Assembly (NCBI RefSeq): GCF_016587415.1
Contig: NZ_BNJI01000002.1
Location: 2,108,001 to 2,172,000, forward strand
DNA: 64,000 nucleotides
Origin: Ktedonobacter sp. SOSP1-85
GTDB taxonomy: Bacteria; Chloroflexota; Ktedonobacteria; Ktedonobacterales; Ktedonobacteraceae
Reading direction: 5' to 3'
In this document: piece by piece, positions 17,272 through 26,036 of the stretch
Position numbering within the stretch: the first letter of the stretch is position 1
Layout: each line of letters starts with the position of its first letter
Notes under the pieces: generated by a model
The model's input: the letters and a program-made list of their open reading frames with translations, nothing else
The model's database searches: none
Told to the model about the DNA's origin: nothing
Translations under genes and position numbers: made by a program

Positions 17272-17284
17272 GTAAATGAGAGAT

Positions 17285-17340
17285 GTTCGAAGATTTCTGT
17301 CGCTGTTCGAAGATTGATGCCTCATCTGTTCGAGATTCTG
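17285..17340. repeat. Direct repeats of GTTCGAAGATT
   Basis: GTTCGAAGATT at 17285-17295, GTTCGAAGATTG at 17305-17316 and the shorter GTTCGAGATTCTG at 17328-17340 recur at about 20-bp spacing. The same words, inverted, are found at ~11911-11978. They could be operator sites or element ends. The rest up to 17462 shows no gene. Confidence 0.55.
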
Positions 17341-17462
17341 TGTCAATTATCAAAATTGCTTCAAATAACCACCACTCCTCACACCATTCAACATACTTCT
17401 CGGCTTATTATGCCTCCTCTTTTTGCAACACAACCCGTGTACTTGAGGTATCTCCCGGAGAA

Positions 17463-18215
17463 CTATTGTGGATCAAAAAGAGCGATTGGACGCAAGGGAG
17501 AGCCGGACCCTCCCTTAATCTTGAGAGGTAAGGCCATAAAATAGAAGCTGGTTGGTACCTTTGCTAATCCATAGAGACCCTCTATGATGAAGATGCCATT
17601 GGGCAAAAAATAACGCCCGTGGCCAAAGCCCGCCGTTACCTTGCCATTGACCTGGGCTACATCACAGGCTGGTGTGTCTGATCCAACAGCTTTGATGCCT
17701 GTTTCAGAGAGAAAGCGGCAGACATCCTCGGCCAATCCAGGCTCGTTTTCTCCCCACCAGTTTCGTTGGTGAGGCGGTTTCTTTTCTCCATCGATCAGGT
17801 ATTTGTCGTAGCCAAAGTCAAAGACCACAATATCCCCTTTTTCAATGCCGATGTTTGCCTGTTGCAATACCTCTTCGACCTTACGTAATGGCACAAGATC
17901 ACCCGGGGCATAGTTTTCCTGGGTGAGGTCTATCTTTTTCGCCGGGCCAAACAAGGCGTTTGCTGGAAATATATCGATGGTTTGCTCCGCTTTGTCAGGA
18001 AGGGTATGAGCGGGAGCATCAACGTGGCTGCCGCTATGCTCTGGCAGGATAATGGTCTGGAGAAAGTACCCGTTCTGGGCAAAATTGCGCGCATCCTCCA
18101 CAATCATCACATTTGGATGGGCATGCCAGCCCGGCATATTTGTAGAGAATGTTGGGGAGAGATCAACAACCTGCATGCTGTTTAATACCTGTGCTAATGC
18201 TTGTATTGATGCCAT
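17463..18215 (-). CDS. Cyclase-family (kynurenine formamidase-like) metal hydrolase
   Basis: About 250 residues with the family's metal-binding signature HSGSHVDAPAH, a buried segment GDIVVFDFGYDK, the GSDTPACD stretch and the C-terminal EGLYGLAKVP. Members are Mn/Zn-dependent amidohydrolases that cleave N-formylkynurenine or related cyclic amides. The exact substrate is not readable. I prefer the ATG at 18215, which has AGGAG nine bases upstream, to the ATG at 18263, which would add 16 residues of no clear nature. It is divergent from the ferredoxin gene, with a 220-bp gap that probably holds both promoters. Confidence 0.85.
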   Translation of the reverse strand: MASIQALAQVLNSMQVVDLSPTFSTNMPGWHAHPNVMIVEDARNFAQNGYFLQTIILPEHSGSHVDAPAHTLPDKAEQTIDIFPANALFGPAKKIDLTQENYAPGDLVPLRKVEEVLQQANIGIEKGDIVVFDFGYDKYLIDGEKKPPHQRNWWGENEPGLAEDVCRFLSETGIKAVGSDTPACDVAQVNGKVTAGFGHGRYFLPNGIFIIEGLYGLAKVPTSFYFMALPLKIKGGSGSPLRPIALFDPQ

Positions 18216-18437
18216 CTGTTCTATTACTCCTGACCATGCATCGCAAGAGGTATGCTGATGCATGGGTTTCCTCTTCTCTTCTCTATCTTCTCAGTTTAGG
18301 CCCCCTCTCCAAGCCGCGCCGGGTAGGCGCAGCTAGCGCTTTCTGGTTGATCTTTGTTTCCGGGTTCATACTGAGGAAGGAGTACCTCTCGTCGATAGAG
18401 GTGGACGAGAGAAGAAATGGTATGAAGGAGTGTTCAC

Positions 18438-18680
18438 ATGAGGATTGTGGTGGATCTGACCCGGTGTCAGAGTTATGGACAGTGCGTCTTTGCTGCCCCG
18501 ACCGTCTTTCGGTTTCACGGCGAGGAAATCCTTGAATATGATTATACCCCGGATGATGCGTTGCGGGAGCAGGTCAGGCAGGCAGCCGCCGCGTGTCCGG
18601 TTCAGGCCATCATGCTTGATTACCAGGATGCGTTCCCTGAGGCGGAAAAGCCATTGGAGCAGGTTGGAGGGAAGGCATGA
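18438..18680 (+). CDS. [3Fe-4S]-type ferredoxin
   Basis: This 80-residue ferredoxin has Cys10 and Cys16 in CQSYGQC, a non-cysteine residue (A19/A20) where a fourth ligand would sit, and Cys53 in CPVQAI, the pattern of the small 3Fe-4S ferredoxins that feed cytochromes P450. GAAGGAG precedes the ATG. Its stop overlaps the start of the ferredoxin reductase gene (ATGA), so the two were a redox pair. No P450 gene is nearby, and its reductase partner is now broken. Confidence 0.85.
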   Translation: MRIVVDLTRCQSYGQCVFAAPTVFRFHGEEILEYDYTPDDALREQVRQAAAACPVQAIMLDYQDAFPEAEKPLEQVGGKA

Positions 18681-19696
18681 CAGGCCACTCATCAACCAGT
18701 TTCTCCAATGGGAGAGTGGTGATCGTCGGTGCCTCTCTGGCTGGTCTGCGCGCCGCAGAGACCTTGCGCTCAGAAGGGCTTACTGGTCATCTGACCCTGA
18801 TTGGCGACGAGCCCTACGAACCCTATGATCGCCCTCCGTTGTCCAAGACCGTCCAGATGGGATGGATTTCGGAGGAGCATACCACCTTACCCCGACAACG
18901 CGATATTGCCGCCGAATGGTTGCTGGGTGTCCCGGCGACTGCACTCGATGTGTCGAACAGGCAAGTGCGGCTCTCCGATGGGCGCCAGGTCGCCTTCGAT
19001 CGCTTGCTGATCGCCACAGGCACACGCGCCCGCCCCTGGCCCGACTCACAGCAGGCGGCTCTCGATGGGGTCTTTACGGTGCGCACGCGTGACGATGCGG
19101 CTCGACTCCGCGCACGCCTGGCAGCCGGTCCCAAACGCGTCCTGGTCATCGGTGCAGGTTTTACCGGCTCTGAGGTAGCCTCTGTCTGCCGTGAACTCGG
19201 CCTGGAGGTGACAGTCACCGAACGCAGCGCCACACCGTTGGCAGGTGCCCTCGGCCAGGCAGCCGGGACCTTTGCCGCGGCTTTACAGCGCCAGCACGGC
19301 GTGGATCTGCGTTGCAACACCACCGTCATGGCCCTGGAAGGTGATACCTAGAACAAGCTGTGTCGTGCCCGGCTCTCTGATGGTGACGAACTGGATGTGG
19401 AGGTGGCCGTGGTGGCTCTTGGCTCTCTGCGCAATACCGAGTGGTTACGAGGCGCCGGACTCGCTGCCGATGCACGCGGCGTCGTCTGTGATGCGTCCTG
19501 CCGCGCCTTCGACGCAGACGGGGTGGTCACCGATGACATCTTCGTGGCAGGCGATGTGGCCCGCTGGCCTCATCCACTCTATGATGGGCAACTCCTGGTG
19601 GTCGAGCACTGGAGCAACGCCGTCACCCAGGCTGAGACCGCAGCCCACAACATGCTGGCCAGTTCGGCGACCCACCGCGCATGTAGGTTGATTTGA
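18677..19696 (+). pseudogene. Ferredoxin-NAD(P)+ reductase, nonsense mutation and 3' truncation
   Basis: The FAD-binding start (VVIVGASLAGLRAAETLR), YDRPPLSK, ATGTRARPW, the NAD-binding VLVIGAGFTGSEVAS and the FAD-closing DDIFVAGDVARWP are all present in one frame. That frame is interrupted by TAG at 19349-19351 between the NAD motif and the C-terminal half. After the stop it runs on to 19696 but ends abruptly after the AAHNMLAS segment, without the usual C-terminal dimerisation domain. The gene ends inside the 3' end of the convergent monooxygenase gene, so a deletion joined the two. Confidence 0.82.
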
Positions 19697-20714
19697 CGCG
19701 GGCATAGGTGACGTCCCCCGGCTCAATTACGGCATCGGCCAGGAGCGCGGGCACATGGTCGTAGTTGATCCCCGTGTGCCGCCTGGCCCGCACGGCAGCG
19801 CGGCGCCTCTCAGGTTCTGAGAACGCCTCGGGTAACTCACGCGCTACCGCTTCGCGCAAGGCCGGAACAACCTCGTGGGCGAACTGTTCCAGCGTCTTCA
19901 GATCATCCGACGCAAGAATAAAGGTGCCGATACCGTTGTTAGCAACAAGTGGGAGAAGGTCATCGACCCACTGATTGCTCGGCCCATCGAGAAATCCACC
20001 GCGCTCGGGCGAGAATTTTCCTGAGATGTTTACCAGCCGGCGAATCTCACGCGGGTCTCTTCCTGCTTCGCGAGCAGCCTCGTCGATGATCGTATTTGCG
20101 GACTGGAGTTCGCCGGGTTGCAGGTACTCAATCGAAGGTAGCCAGCCGTCGGCCTTCTGCCCGATCAGCCGCAGCATGCGCGGTTTGGTGGCTCCCAGCC
20201 AGATCGGGATGTCATGGGCCGGCAATGGCCCTCGTTGCGTCCCCTTGAGATGGTAGAAGTCGCCATCGAAGTGTAGTGGTCTGCCGTTGCCACCGTCCCA
20301 CACGCCGCGGATAATATCGATGGCTTCACTCAACGCAGCAACCGCTTCACCCGGTGTCAGCCGCTGCCCACCCATTGCCTCAATCGCGTCCCAGAATGCT
20401 CCGGCACCAAGCGCGAGGTCCAGCCGACCAGCGGAGAGCTGGTCCAGGCTCGCCGCAGAGCGCGCGAGGACCGCAGGTGAGCGCAGGGGCACGTTGAGGA
20501 CATTCGCGGCGAGGTGAATACGCTCGGTCTGACCGGCAACCCATGACAGGAGCGTCCAGGTATCAAGAAACGCCGGCTGGTAGGGATGATCTTGAAATGT
20601 AACGAGGTCATAGCCGAGTGCTTCGCTGTGCCTCGCCAACTCAACGACCGTCTCTGGCGCTTTACTCAGCGGCGTGATGAATGTCCCAAATTTCAGTGAG
20701 TGACCGTAGTTCAT
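19623..20714 (-). CDS. Luciferase-like (LLM class) flavin-dependent monooxygenase
   Basis: The 363-residue TIM-barrel oxidoreductase has FGTFITPLS near the start, the LGYDLVTFQDHPY segment, GRLDLALGAGAFWDAIEAMGG, and IPIWLGATKPRMLRLIGQKADGW, typical of F420/FMN-dependent LLM enzymes. Homologous sequence ends near ...TYARVKSTYMRGG. The last ~18 codons (19623-19676) are antisense to the ferredoxin reductase remnant and probably do not belong to the original protein. A DoxX gene lies 11 bp upstream on the same strand, so the two are cotranscribed. Confidence 0.85.
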   Translation of the reverse strand: MNYGHSLKFGTFITPLSKAPETVVELARHSEALGYDLVTFQDHPYQPAFLDTWTLLSWVAGQTERIHLAANVLNVPLRSPAVLARSAASLDQLSAGRLDLALGAGAFWDAIEAMGGQRLTPGEAVAALSEAIDIIRGVWDGGNGRPLHFDGDFYHLKGTQRGPLPAHDIPIWLGATKPRMLRLIGQKADGWLPSIEYLQPGELQSANTIIDEAAREAGRDPREIRRLVNISGKFSPERGGFLDGPSNQWVDDLLPLVANNGIGTFILASDDLKTLEQFAHEVVPALREAVARELPEAFSEPERRRAAVRARRHTGINYDHVPALLADAVIEPGDVTYARVKSTYMRGGSPNWPACCGLRSQPG

Positions 20715-20725
20715 AGCGAAGATCC

Positions 20726-21259
20726 TCAGGAAGCGCTGGATGGACGCTCAGGCTGGACACTTGCGCTGGCGCGGGAAGTGAGCATGATTCCAATGAGATC
20801 GACCAGCAGGGCCGCGCCTGCCAACACACCAAACACGGGTACTTCTGGCAGGGCGATGCTCAAGAGGGTATCCAGCGCATAGCTCCCAGGCCCGATGAGG
20901 CCGATGGTCAGGCTGGCAGTCGCCAGTACCAAGGTATATTCATAGCCGCCTTTTTGGAGGAAAAAGCCGTTTTTCCAGTGCGTCCTGGCCGCCATGACCA
21001 TCGCGCCGAACATGCCCGCAGCTCCCAATGGTGTCAGGAAGCCGAACGCAAAGGAGAGGCCGCCGCCAAGTTCTCCGACAATAGCCAGGGCGACCCAGAA
21101 CCACGCTGGCTGATATCCCTGCTTCTCAAAGCCCTGACGCAGTCGAACAGGACCGGAGCCTCCAAACCAGCCAAAGAGTTTTTGCGCTCCATGCCCCGCC
21201 ATTGTAAGTCCGATGACGATGCGAAAGAGCAGGAGCGCGCTATTCATGGTGACTGTCAT
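20726..21259 (-). CDS. DoxX family membrane protein
   Basis: The 177-residue protein has four membrane helices and the DoxX landmarks: LLLFRIVIGLTMAGHGAQKLFGWFGG at the N terminus and the ELGGGLSFAFGFLTPLGA region. DoxX proteins are membrane partners of redox or sulfur metabolism, often co-encoded with oxidoreductases. It precedes the luciferase-like monooxygenase in a two-gene operon and is divergent from an HxlR regulator, which is probably its controller. Confidence 0.88.
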   Translation of the reverse strand: MTVTMNSALLLFRIVIGLTMAGHGAQKLFGWFGGSGPVRLRQGFEKQGYQPAWFWVALAIVGELGGGLSFAFGFLTPLGAAGMFGAMVMAARTHWKNGFFLQKGGYEYTLVLATASLTIGLIGPGSYALDTLLSIALPEVPVFGVLAGAALLVDLIGIMLTSRASASVQPERPSSAS

Positions 21260-21389
21260 ATCGTTTCTTTCTTTCTAGCACTGTAGTACATAGAGATCTG
21301 ATGGAGAGCCATGGCAGACTTCTGTGTCTCGCTTCTCGCGTGTTTGCAGCCAGGCGAAAAGAGTGAAGCAGAAAGATTTCGCTTTCCAT

Positions 21390-21422
21390 CTAACTTTCCT
21401 TACGAAACTAATGTTAAGTTAG
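21390..21422. promoter_or_regulatory. Possible HxlR operator
   Basis: CTAACTT at 21390-21396 and AAGTTAG at 21416-21422 form a perfect 7-bp inverted repeat in the intergenic region between the divergent doxX operon and the HxlR gene, the usual place for autoregulation by HxlR proteins. Confidence 0.4.
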
Positions 21423-21480
21423 AAACTAGAATTTGTCAAGGAACTTGTTTTCTGAAGAAAAAGAGAGTATACTTGTCCCT

Positions 21481-21900
21481 ATGAAAGAATCCGAAGCGAA
21501 GCATCCAACCGATACGCATCAAGCCTGTGGAAAGACTCCTTTAGGAAGGGCTATCCATCTGCTGGGTGATAGCTGGGTATTGCTGATCGTCATGAACCTG
21601 TTGCAAGGTCCTCTGCGTTTTAACATGTTACGTGCGACGCTGGGGCACATCAGTTCCAAGACGCTTGCCAGCCGTCTCAGGCTCCTGGAAGAGTTGGGAT
21701 TTGTGCAACGGCAGGCTTTCCTGGAGATCCCTCCACGGGTCGAGTACCATCTCACCGAAAAAGGCCGAGAGTTGGGTGACGTGATTGCCGCCCTTGAGCG
21801 GTTTGGCAACAAGCATCTTTCTGATTCGGTTGTCTCACCAACGTGTGAGGAGTGCATCGCTCTCGATGGGGAGGCTACCGCTGTTAAAGACGTTAGGTAG
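21481..21900 (+). CDS. HxlR-family (DUF24) transcriptional regulator
   Basis: A winged-helix regulator of about 139 residues. The CGKTPLGRAIHLLGDSWVLLIVMNLL start, LRFNMLRATLGHISSKTLASRLRLLEELGFV recognition region and the VEYHLTEKGREL wing are typical of HxlR, and the cysteine in ACGKTPLG is the usual sensing cysteine. I chose ATG 21481. A TTG at 21433 would add 16 residues lying in the probable promoter. Two further cysteines (CEEC) sit near the C terminus. It probably represses the divergent doxX-monooxygenase operon in response to electrophiles or quinones. Confidence 0.87.
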   Translation: MKESEAKHPTDTHQACGKTPLGRAIHLLGDSWVLLIVMNLLQGPLRFNMLRATLGHISSKTLASRLRLLEELGFVQRQAFLEIPPRVEYHLTEKGRELGDVIAALERFGNKHLSDSVVSPTCEECIALDGEATAVKDVR

Positions 21901-22046
21901 CCGGGGCATCTTCATTTGAGAGGGCAAGTCTCTCACCAGCATACAGCTATGCCTTGCTGAAGGTGGTGAACTGAGCAACTCCTCAATACCCCAATCAAAC
22001 TCCTTCGATGCTGCTCCTCCTGCCTTCCTAGCAGGACCGCCTCGAT

Positions 22047-22307
22047 GTGCTCGGCAATCCAGCCATCCCCCCGACGCGCAGGCCTTTTCTCGCGAACCAG
22101 AAAGGGGTTCGCCTTTGTCTGGATTTGGCACCAGGACCAGCGGGACACATCGGACAAATCATTGCCCTCGATTTCGACTCTGGAGATATTTGCCCTCCTG
22201 TCATTGCGACAAGTTGGCAGGCATTGTTGTCGGCGTTTGCTGATGATTTAGAAGCAGGGGGCTACTCTTTGTGGGAAAATAGTGCCGGGCAGATCTTTTT
22301 GTCTTAA
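22047..22307 (+). pseudogene. C-terminal fragment of a SMI1/KNR4 (SUKH) protein
   Basis: From about nt 22100 the frame encodes GVRLCLDLAPGPAGHIGQII, ALDFDSGD and, after a spacer, LLSAFADDLEAGGY. This is the C-terminal half of SMI1/KNR4 domain proteins, which act in toxin immunity or as adaptors. The N-terminal half is absent, and the bases from 21901 to 22090 are not homologous in any frame I read. Confidence 0.55.
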
Positions 22308-22721
22308 TAGCCCTATCAGATCTCCGCTTTCAAAGCCTCTTGACGTTATTGGAGGCGATTCCTTCTGCCCCAATGGGATGGTTCTCTTCCAAAATCATGA
22401 AGAGATCTGTTGTCCCAGAAGTTCTGTTTGTTCACAGCAAAAGTAGTCACAAACCCGCTGCCGAAGTTCACGGGCAGTCAATAATCGAGCAGGTTCGACA
22501 ATCGCTCGCTTCCCATGGATCCACTTCGGCCCCCAGCCTGCCTTCCTGTTCGTCTTGACTGACGTTTGATTCTGTTTGCCCTCGCGGTCTAGGTGCTCAA
22601 ATGTGGCGAGGAGCACACCCGTCGCATAGGTAGTCTCCCTCTCTTCTCGCACCGTGCCAACATGGAGATATGGTACATTTAAAGCAAGAATATACTCTCA
22701 AAGGAGCGAGGAGGAGAATGT
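22308..22721. other. Intergenic stretch without a supported gene
   Basis: The only sizeable frame is an 85-codon - strand ORF (22652-22395) containing LLTARELRQRVCDYF. It has no convincing ribosome site and I recognise no family. The last 30 bases hold the ribosome site of the next gene. Confidence 0.4.
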
Positions 22722-24326
22722 ATGGACAAGCGATCACAGCCGCGTTTGCAGATACAGGGAAGTGCTTTCTCTCATGACAAACCCATCGACCTCCAGGAGG
22801 CTGCTGTCCTCTTGCAGGCAGGCGATGATGTTGCTATTGCTCGCCTGCCATTGAGCAGGGGTCTTGTTCTGCGTTTGCCTGATGGCCGTTTGCTTGAGGT
22901 CGGGCAGCGTATCCAGGCAGGTCACAAACTGGCGTTGCGAGGGATTGCGCAGGGCCAGCCAGTGCTCCGCTATGGCTCGATCATCGGTTTTGCGACACAA
23001 ACGATCGCAGCAGGCTCTCATGTGCATACACACAATCTCGCGGTGGGTACACTCCACCAACAGTATACGTATGGGAGCGAGCTACGCCTGGTCGACCCTG
23101 TCCCGCTTCACCAGCGGCGCACCTTTCTGGGCTATAAACGACCCGATGGCAGGGTTGGCACGCGCAACTACTTGGCACTGATTGGCACCGTCAACTGTTC
23201 CGCCAGTACGATCCGGGCTATCCAGAAGCGTTTTGGGCCAGAGATACTGTGCCGCTATCCTCAAATAGATGGAATCATCGGTCTAACCCATAAAAGTGGC
23301 TGTGCGATGGGACGCCAGGGGATCAACACGCTGCAGCGTGTGCTGGCAGGTATGGCCTCCCATCCAAATGTTGGCGCCTACCTGCTGGTGGGCCTGGGCT
23401 GCGAAAGTAATCAGATCCCTAACCTGATCAATGAGATGGGACTGAGTGCAGGGAGGCAGTGGAAGGAACCACTCTCGCTCACCCTTCAGGAGCATGAGGG
23501 CGTTGCGCAGACCGTTGAAGAGGGAGTGCGCCTGATCAGTGAATTGCTTCCACGGGTGAATGAAGTGCGACGTGAACCAGTTCCCATCTCCGAACTCACG
23601 CTGGCGCTTCAGTGTGGTGGGAGCGATGGTTGGAGCGGTGTGACGGCGAATCCTGCGTTGGGGTACTGTGCTGACGAATTGATCAGGCAGGGAGGGACCG
23701 CCGTCCTGAGCGAGACGCCTGAGATCTATGGGGCCGAACACGTGCTGTTACGACGTGCGCGTAGCCAGGAGGTGGGCGAAAAGCTGCTCGCGCGGTTACG
23801 CTGGTGGGAGCAGTATGTGGCAATCAACGACATGGAAATGGATAATAATCCCTCCCCTGGCAACAAACTTGGGGGCTTGACGACTATTTATGAGAAGTCA
23901 CTGGGAGCGATTGCAAAAGGGGGTTCCTCACCATTGAATGCCGTGTACCAGTATGCCGAGTCAATTGCGGAACGTGGCCTGGTCGTCATGGATACGCCAG
24001 GATATGATCCTGTCTCCGTCACGGGCCAGGTCGCAGGAGGAGCAAACATTGTGGTCTTTACCACCGGCCGTGGCTCCTGCTTTGGCTTCAAACCTGCTCC
24101 CTCTATCAAGGTCGCGACGAACACTCCTCTGTATGAGAATATGCGCAATGATATGGATCTCAATGCTGGCGCCATTCTCGAGGGCGAGGGGGTGAGTGCG
24201 GAGGAGATCGGACGGCAGATTCTCGAGGAGGTGATTGCCGTGGCCAGTGGCAAAAAGAGTAAAAGTGAGGCCCAGGATATCGGTGAAGAAGAGTTCGCTC
24301 CCTGGATTCTGGGGGCAACCATGTGA
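22722..24326 (+). CDS. UxaA-family (altronate/galactarate-type) dehydratase
   Basis: The 534-residue protein has an N-terminal SAF domain (~1-105, ending in GSHVHTHNL), joined to the large catalytic domain. That domain shows GYKRPDGRVGTRNYLALIGTVNCS, GLTHKSGCAMGRQG, LGCESNQIPNL, LQCGGSDGWSGVTANPALG, the DNNPSPGNKLGGLTT stretch and FTTGRGSCFGFKPAPSIKVATN. These belong to iron-dependent sugar-acid dehydratases (altronate, galactarate). Substrate choice within the family cannot be set. AAAGGAGCGAGGAGGAG precedes the ATG. Its stop is eight bases before the right end of an IS200/IS605 element, so any downstream partner has been separated from it. Confidence 0.87.
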   Translation: MDKRSQPRLQIQGSAFSHDKPIDLQEAAVLLQAGDDVAIARLPLSRGLVLRLPDGRLLEVGQRIQAGHKLALRGIAQGQPVLRYGSIIGFATQTIAAGSHVHTHNLAVGTLHQQYTYGSELRLVDPVPLHQRRTFLGYKRPDGRVGTRNYLALIGTVNCSASTIRAIQKRFGPEILCRYPQIDGIIGLTHKSGCAMGRQGINTLQRVLAGMASHPNVGAYLLVGLGCESNQIPNLINEMGLSAGRQWKEPLSLTLQEHEGVAQTVEEGVRLISELLPRVNEVRREPVPISELTLALQCGGSDGWSGVTANPALGYCADELIRQGGTAVLSETPEIYGAEHVLLRRARSQEVGEKLLARLRWWEQYVAINDMEMDNNPSPGNKLGGLTTIYEKSLGAIAKGGSSPLNAVYQYAESIAERGLVVMDTPGYDPVSVTGQVAGGANIVVFTTGRGSCFGFKPAPSIKVATNTPLYENMRNDMDLNAGAILEGEGVSAEEIGRQILEEVIAVASGKKSKSEAQDIGEEEFAPWILGATM

Positions 24327-24331
24327 CGACT

Positions 24332-24352
24332 CCCCACGGCTACAAGCCGGGG
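24332..24352 (-). repeat. Right-end hairpin of the IS200/IS605 element
   Basis: CCCC-A-CGGCT pairs with AGCCG-GGGG around a 3-nt loop. The tnpB stop codon (24340-24342) lies inside the hairpin. In relatives this region also forms the 3' part of the guide (omega) RNA. Confidence 0.7.
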
Positions 24353-25557
24353 GCTTCTGGAATGACTCGGCCTGCTCGTCCACAGGCTTGACGTGCATTT
24401 GCTAAGATATTGAGACTCCCATTGTGGTCGCGGTGGATGACCAGACCACACTGAGGGCACTCGTAGACCCGCACTGACAGCGGCATCGGTTGACGACGAC
24501 CGCAAGCAGAACAGGTCTGGGATGTATACGCCGGGTTGACTTTCACGACCTGCCTCCCAGCTTCTTCCGCTGTGGCGAGCAAGCGCATGAAAAACTGTGA
24601 CCACGACGCATCGGCGATCGATTTCGCAAGGCGCGGGTTTTTGACCATATTGCGTACGACGAGCGCTTCCACAGCAATGAAGCCAAAGCGGGCGACCAGT
24701 TTGCACACTTCTTGCTCAATGAAGTTTTTGCGTCGATTGGCAATCCGCTCGTGCGTGCGCGCAACAATTTTGCGTTTCTTTTCGCGCTCTTTGCTTCCCT
24801 TGGCAGCTTTGGAGAGTTTGCGTTGGGCGCGCGCCAGCCTTGCTTCGTCCTCGCGGAAAAAGCGGGGATTGGCTATCTCTTCCGCTGTGCTCAAGTAGGC
24901 AAAGGTTTTCAAGCCAACATCAATGCCGACTTCTTTCTCTGAAGGCGACATGTGGCTCTCCTGGGTCTGCTTCGGAGAGCGTTCCACCGTGATATTCACG
25001 AACCATTTGCCCGTCGGAGTGCGTTTGACAATCGCTGTCTTGGGGGTTCCTGTGATCGGGCGATGCAGAACCATTTTCACCTGACCGAGTTTTGCCAGTT
25101 CCAGCATTCCTCGGTTCTTCCGGCCCTGGGTATGGATCTTGAAGCTATTGCCACATTGTTTGAAGGTCAGCGAATGATAGCGAAAACGTGATTTAAAGCG
25201 GGGAAAGCCCGGTTTTTTCCCTTCTTCGACACGCTGAAAGAACGCGGCAAAGGCCAGATCCACTCGCTTTACCACATCCTGGAGCACCTGGGAGGGCACA
25301 AGAGCCAGATCTGGGCGAACTTCTTTGCAGCCGGGCAACTCGGCACATTGATCCTCATACGAGAGAGAACCCCCTGCGATGCGATAGGCGCTTTTGCGTT
25401 CATCGAGAGCCGCATTATAGACTTCACAGCAGAGCACCAGCCATGCTTCCAATGTTCGCTCTTGCTTGTGTGTCGGATACAGCCGGAATTGATAGGTTCT
25501 GGTCGGCTTTTTCTCTTTTGGTGGTTTCTCTCGCTTAGACATGCTTTTGTTGCTCAA
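24340..25557 (-). CDS. tnpB: TnpB RNA-guided nuclease of IS200/IS605 element
   Basis: The 405-residue TnpB is complete. RuvC residues are Asp213 (GIDVGLK), Glu297 (AVEAL) and Asp377 (HRDHNGSLN), and the zinc ribbon is Cys349/Cys352 (CSACG) and Cys367/Cys370 (CPQCG). The N terminus has the usual RTYQFRLYP start. TnpB proteins are RNA-guided DNA endonucleases, the ancestors of Cas12, using an RNA from the right end of the element. It overlaps tnpA by 23 bp. All catalytic residues are present, so it may be active. Confidence 0.93.
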   Translation of the reverse strand: MSNKSMSKREKPPKEKKPTRTYQFRLYPTHKQERTLEAWLVLCCEVYNAALDERKSAYRIAGGSLSYEDQCAELPGCKEVRPDLALVPSQVLQDVVKRVDLAFAAFFQRVEEGKKPGFPRFKSRFRYHSLTFKQCGNSFKIHTQGRKNRGMLELAKLGQVKMVLHRPITGTPKTAIVKRTPTGKWFVNITVERSPKQTQESHMSPSEKEVGIDVGLKTFAYLSTAEEIANPRFFREDEARLARAQRKLSKAAKGSKEREKKRKIVARTHERIANRRKNFIEQEVCKLVARFGFIAVEALVVRNMVKNPRLAKSIADASWSQFFMRLLATAEEAGRQVVKVNPAYTSQTCSACGRRQPMPLSVRVYECPQCGLVIHRDHNGSLNILANARQACGRAGRVIPEAPGL

Positions 25558-25933
25558 TATACTGCTTGATCAAGGAGAGGGGCGCTCCCCCAGTTGTTTC
25601 GACAAAATAGGAATTCGTCCACAAGCTCGGCAAGCGGCGTTTCAAGGCAGGAAATTCCTGTCGCAGAAACCGGGAGGAACGTCCTTTGATGAGCTTTATT
25701 AGGCGGTGAATGCCGAACTGAGGATCGACACTGACCAGCAGATGCACGTGATCGGGCATGATTTCCAGTTCTTCCACCTCGGCCTGGCATTCCTGACACA
25801 CCTGGGCAATGATCTCTTTCAGGCGTGTTTCAATTGGCCCGATCAACACTTTTCGCCGATATTTCGGGCACCAGACCACGTGGTAGTGGCAACTATAATA
25901 CACGTTATGTTTGCTCTTGTAGGTTTCACTCAT
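25535..25933 (-). CDS. tnpA: IS200/IS605 Y1 (HUH) transposase TnpA
   Basis: The 132-residue single-strand transposase has YYSCHYHVVWCPKYRRKVL near the N terminus, the HUH motif DHVHLL (His62, His64), and the nucleophile Tyr125 in IKQYIEQQ. Length and motifs are normal. It cuts and joins single-stranded element ends at the palindromes. The first gene of the pair, it ends 23 bp inside tnpB. Confidence 0.93.
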   Translation of the reverse strand: MSETYKSKHNVYYSCHYHVVWCPKYRRKVLIGPIETRLKEIIAQVCQECQAEVEELEIMPDHVHLLVSVDPQFGIHRLIKLIKGRSSRFLRQEFPALKRRLPSLWTNSYFVETTGGAPLSLIKQYIEQQKHV

Positions 25934-26036
25934 CGTATACAGTATACAGCTAAGAGCTATTTGCTGTCAAGAGCATTTGTTCGCATTATCCATTTCCCTC
26001 CACGCCCTCGCCCCGAAAAAGGAACGCCGCTTTCAT

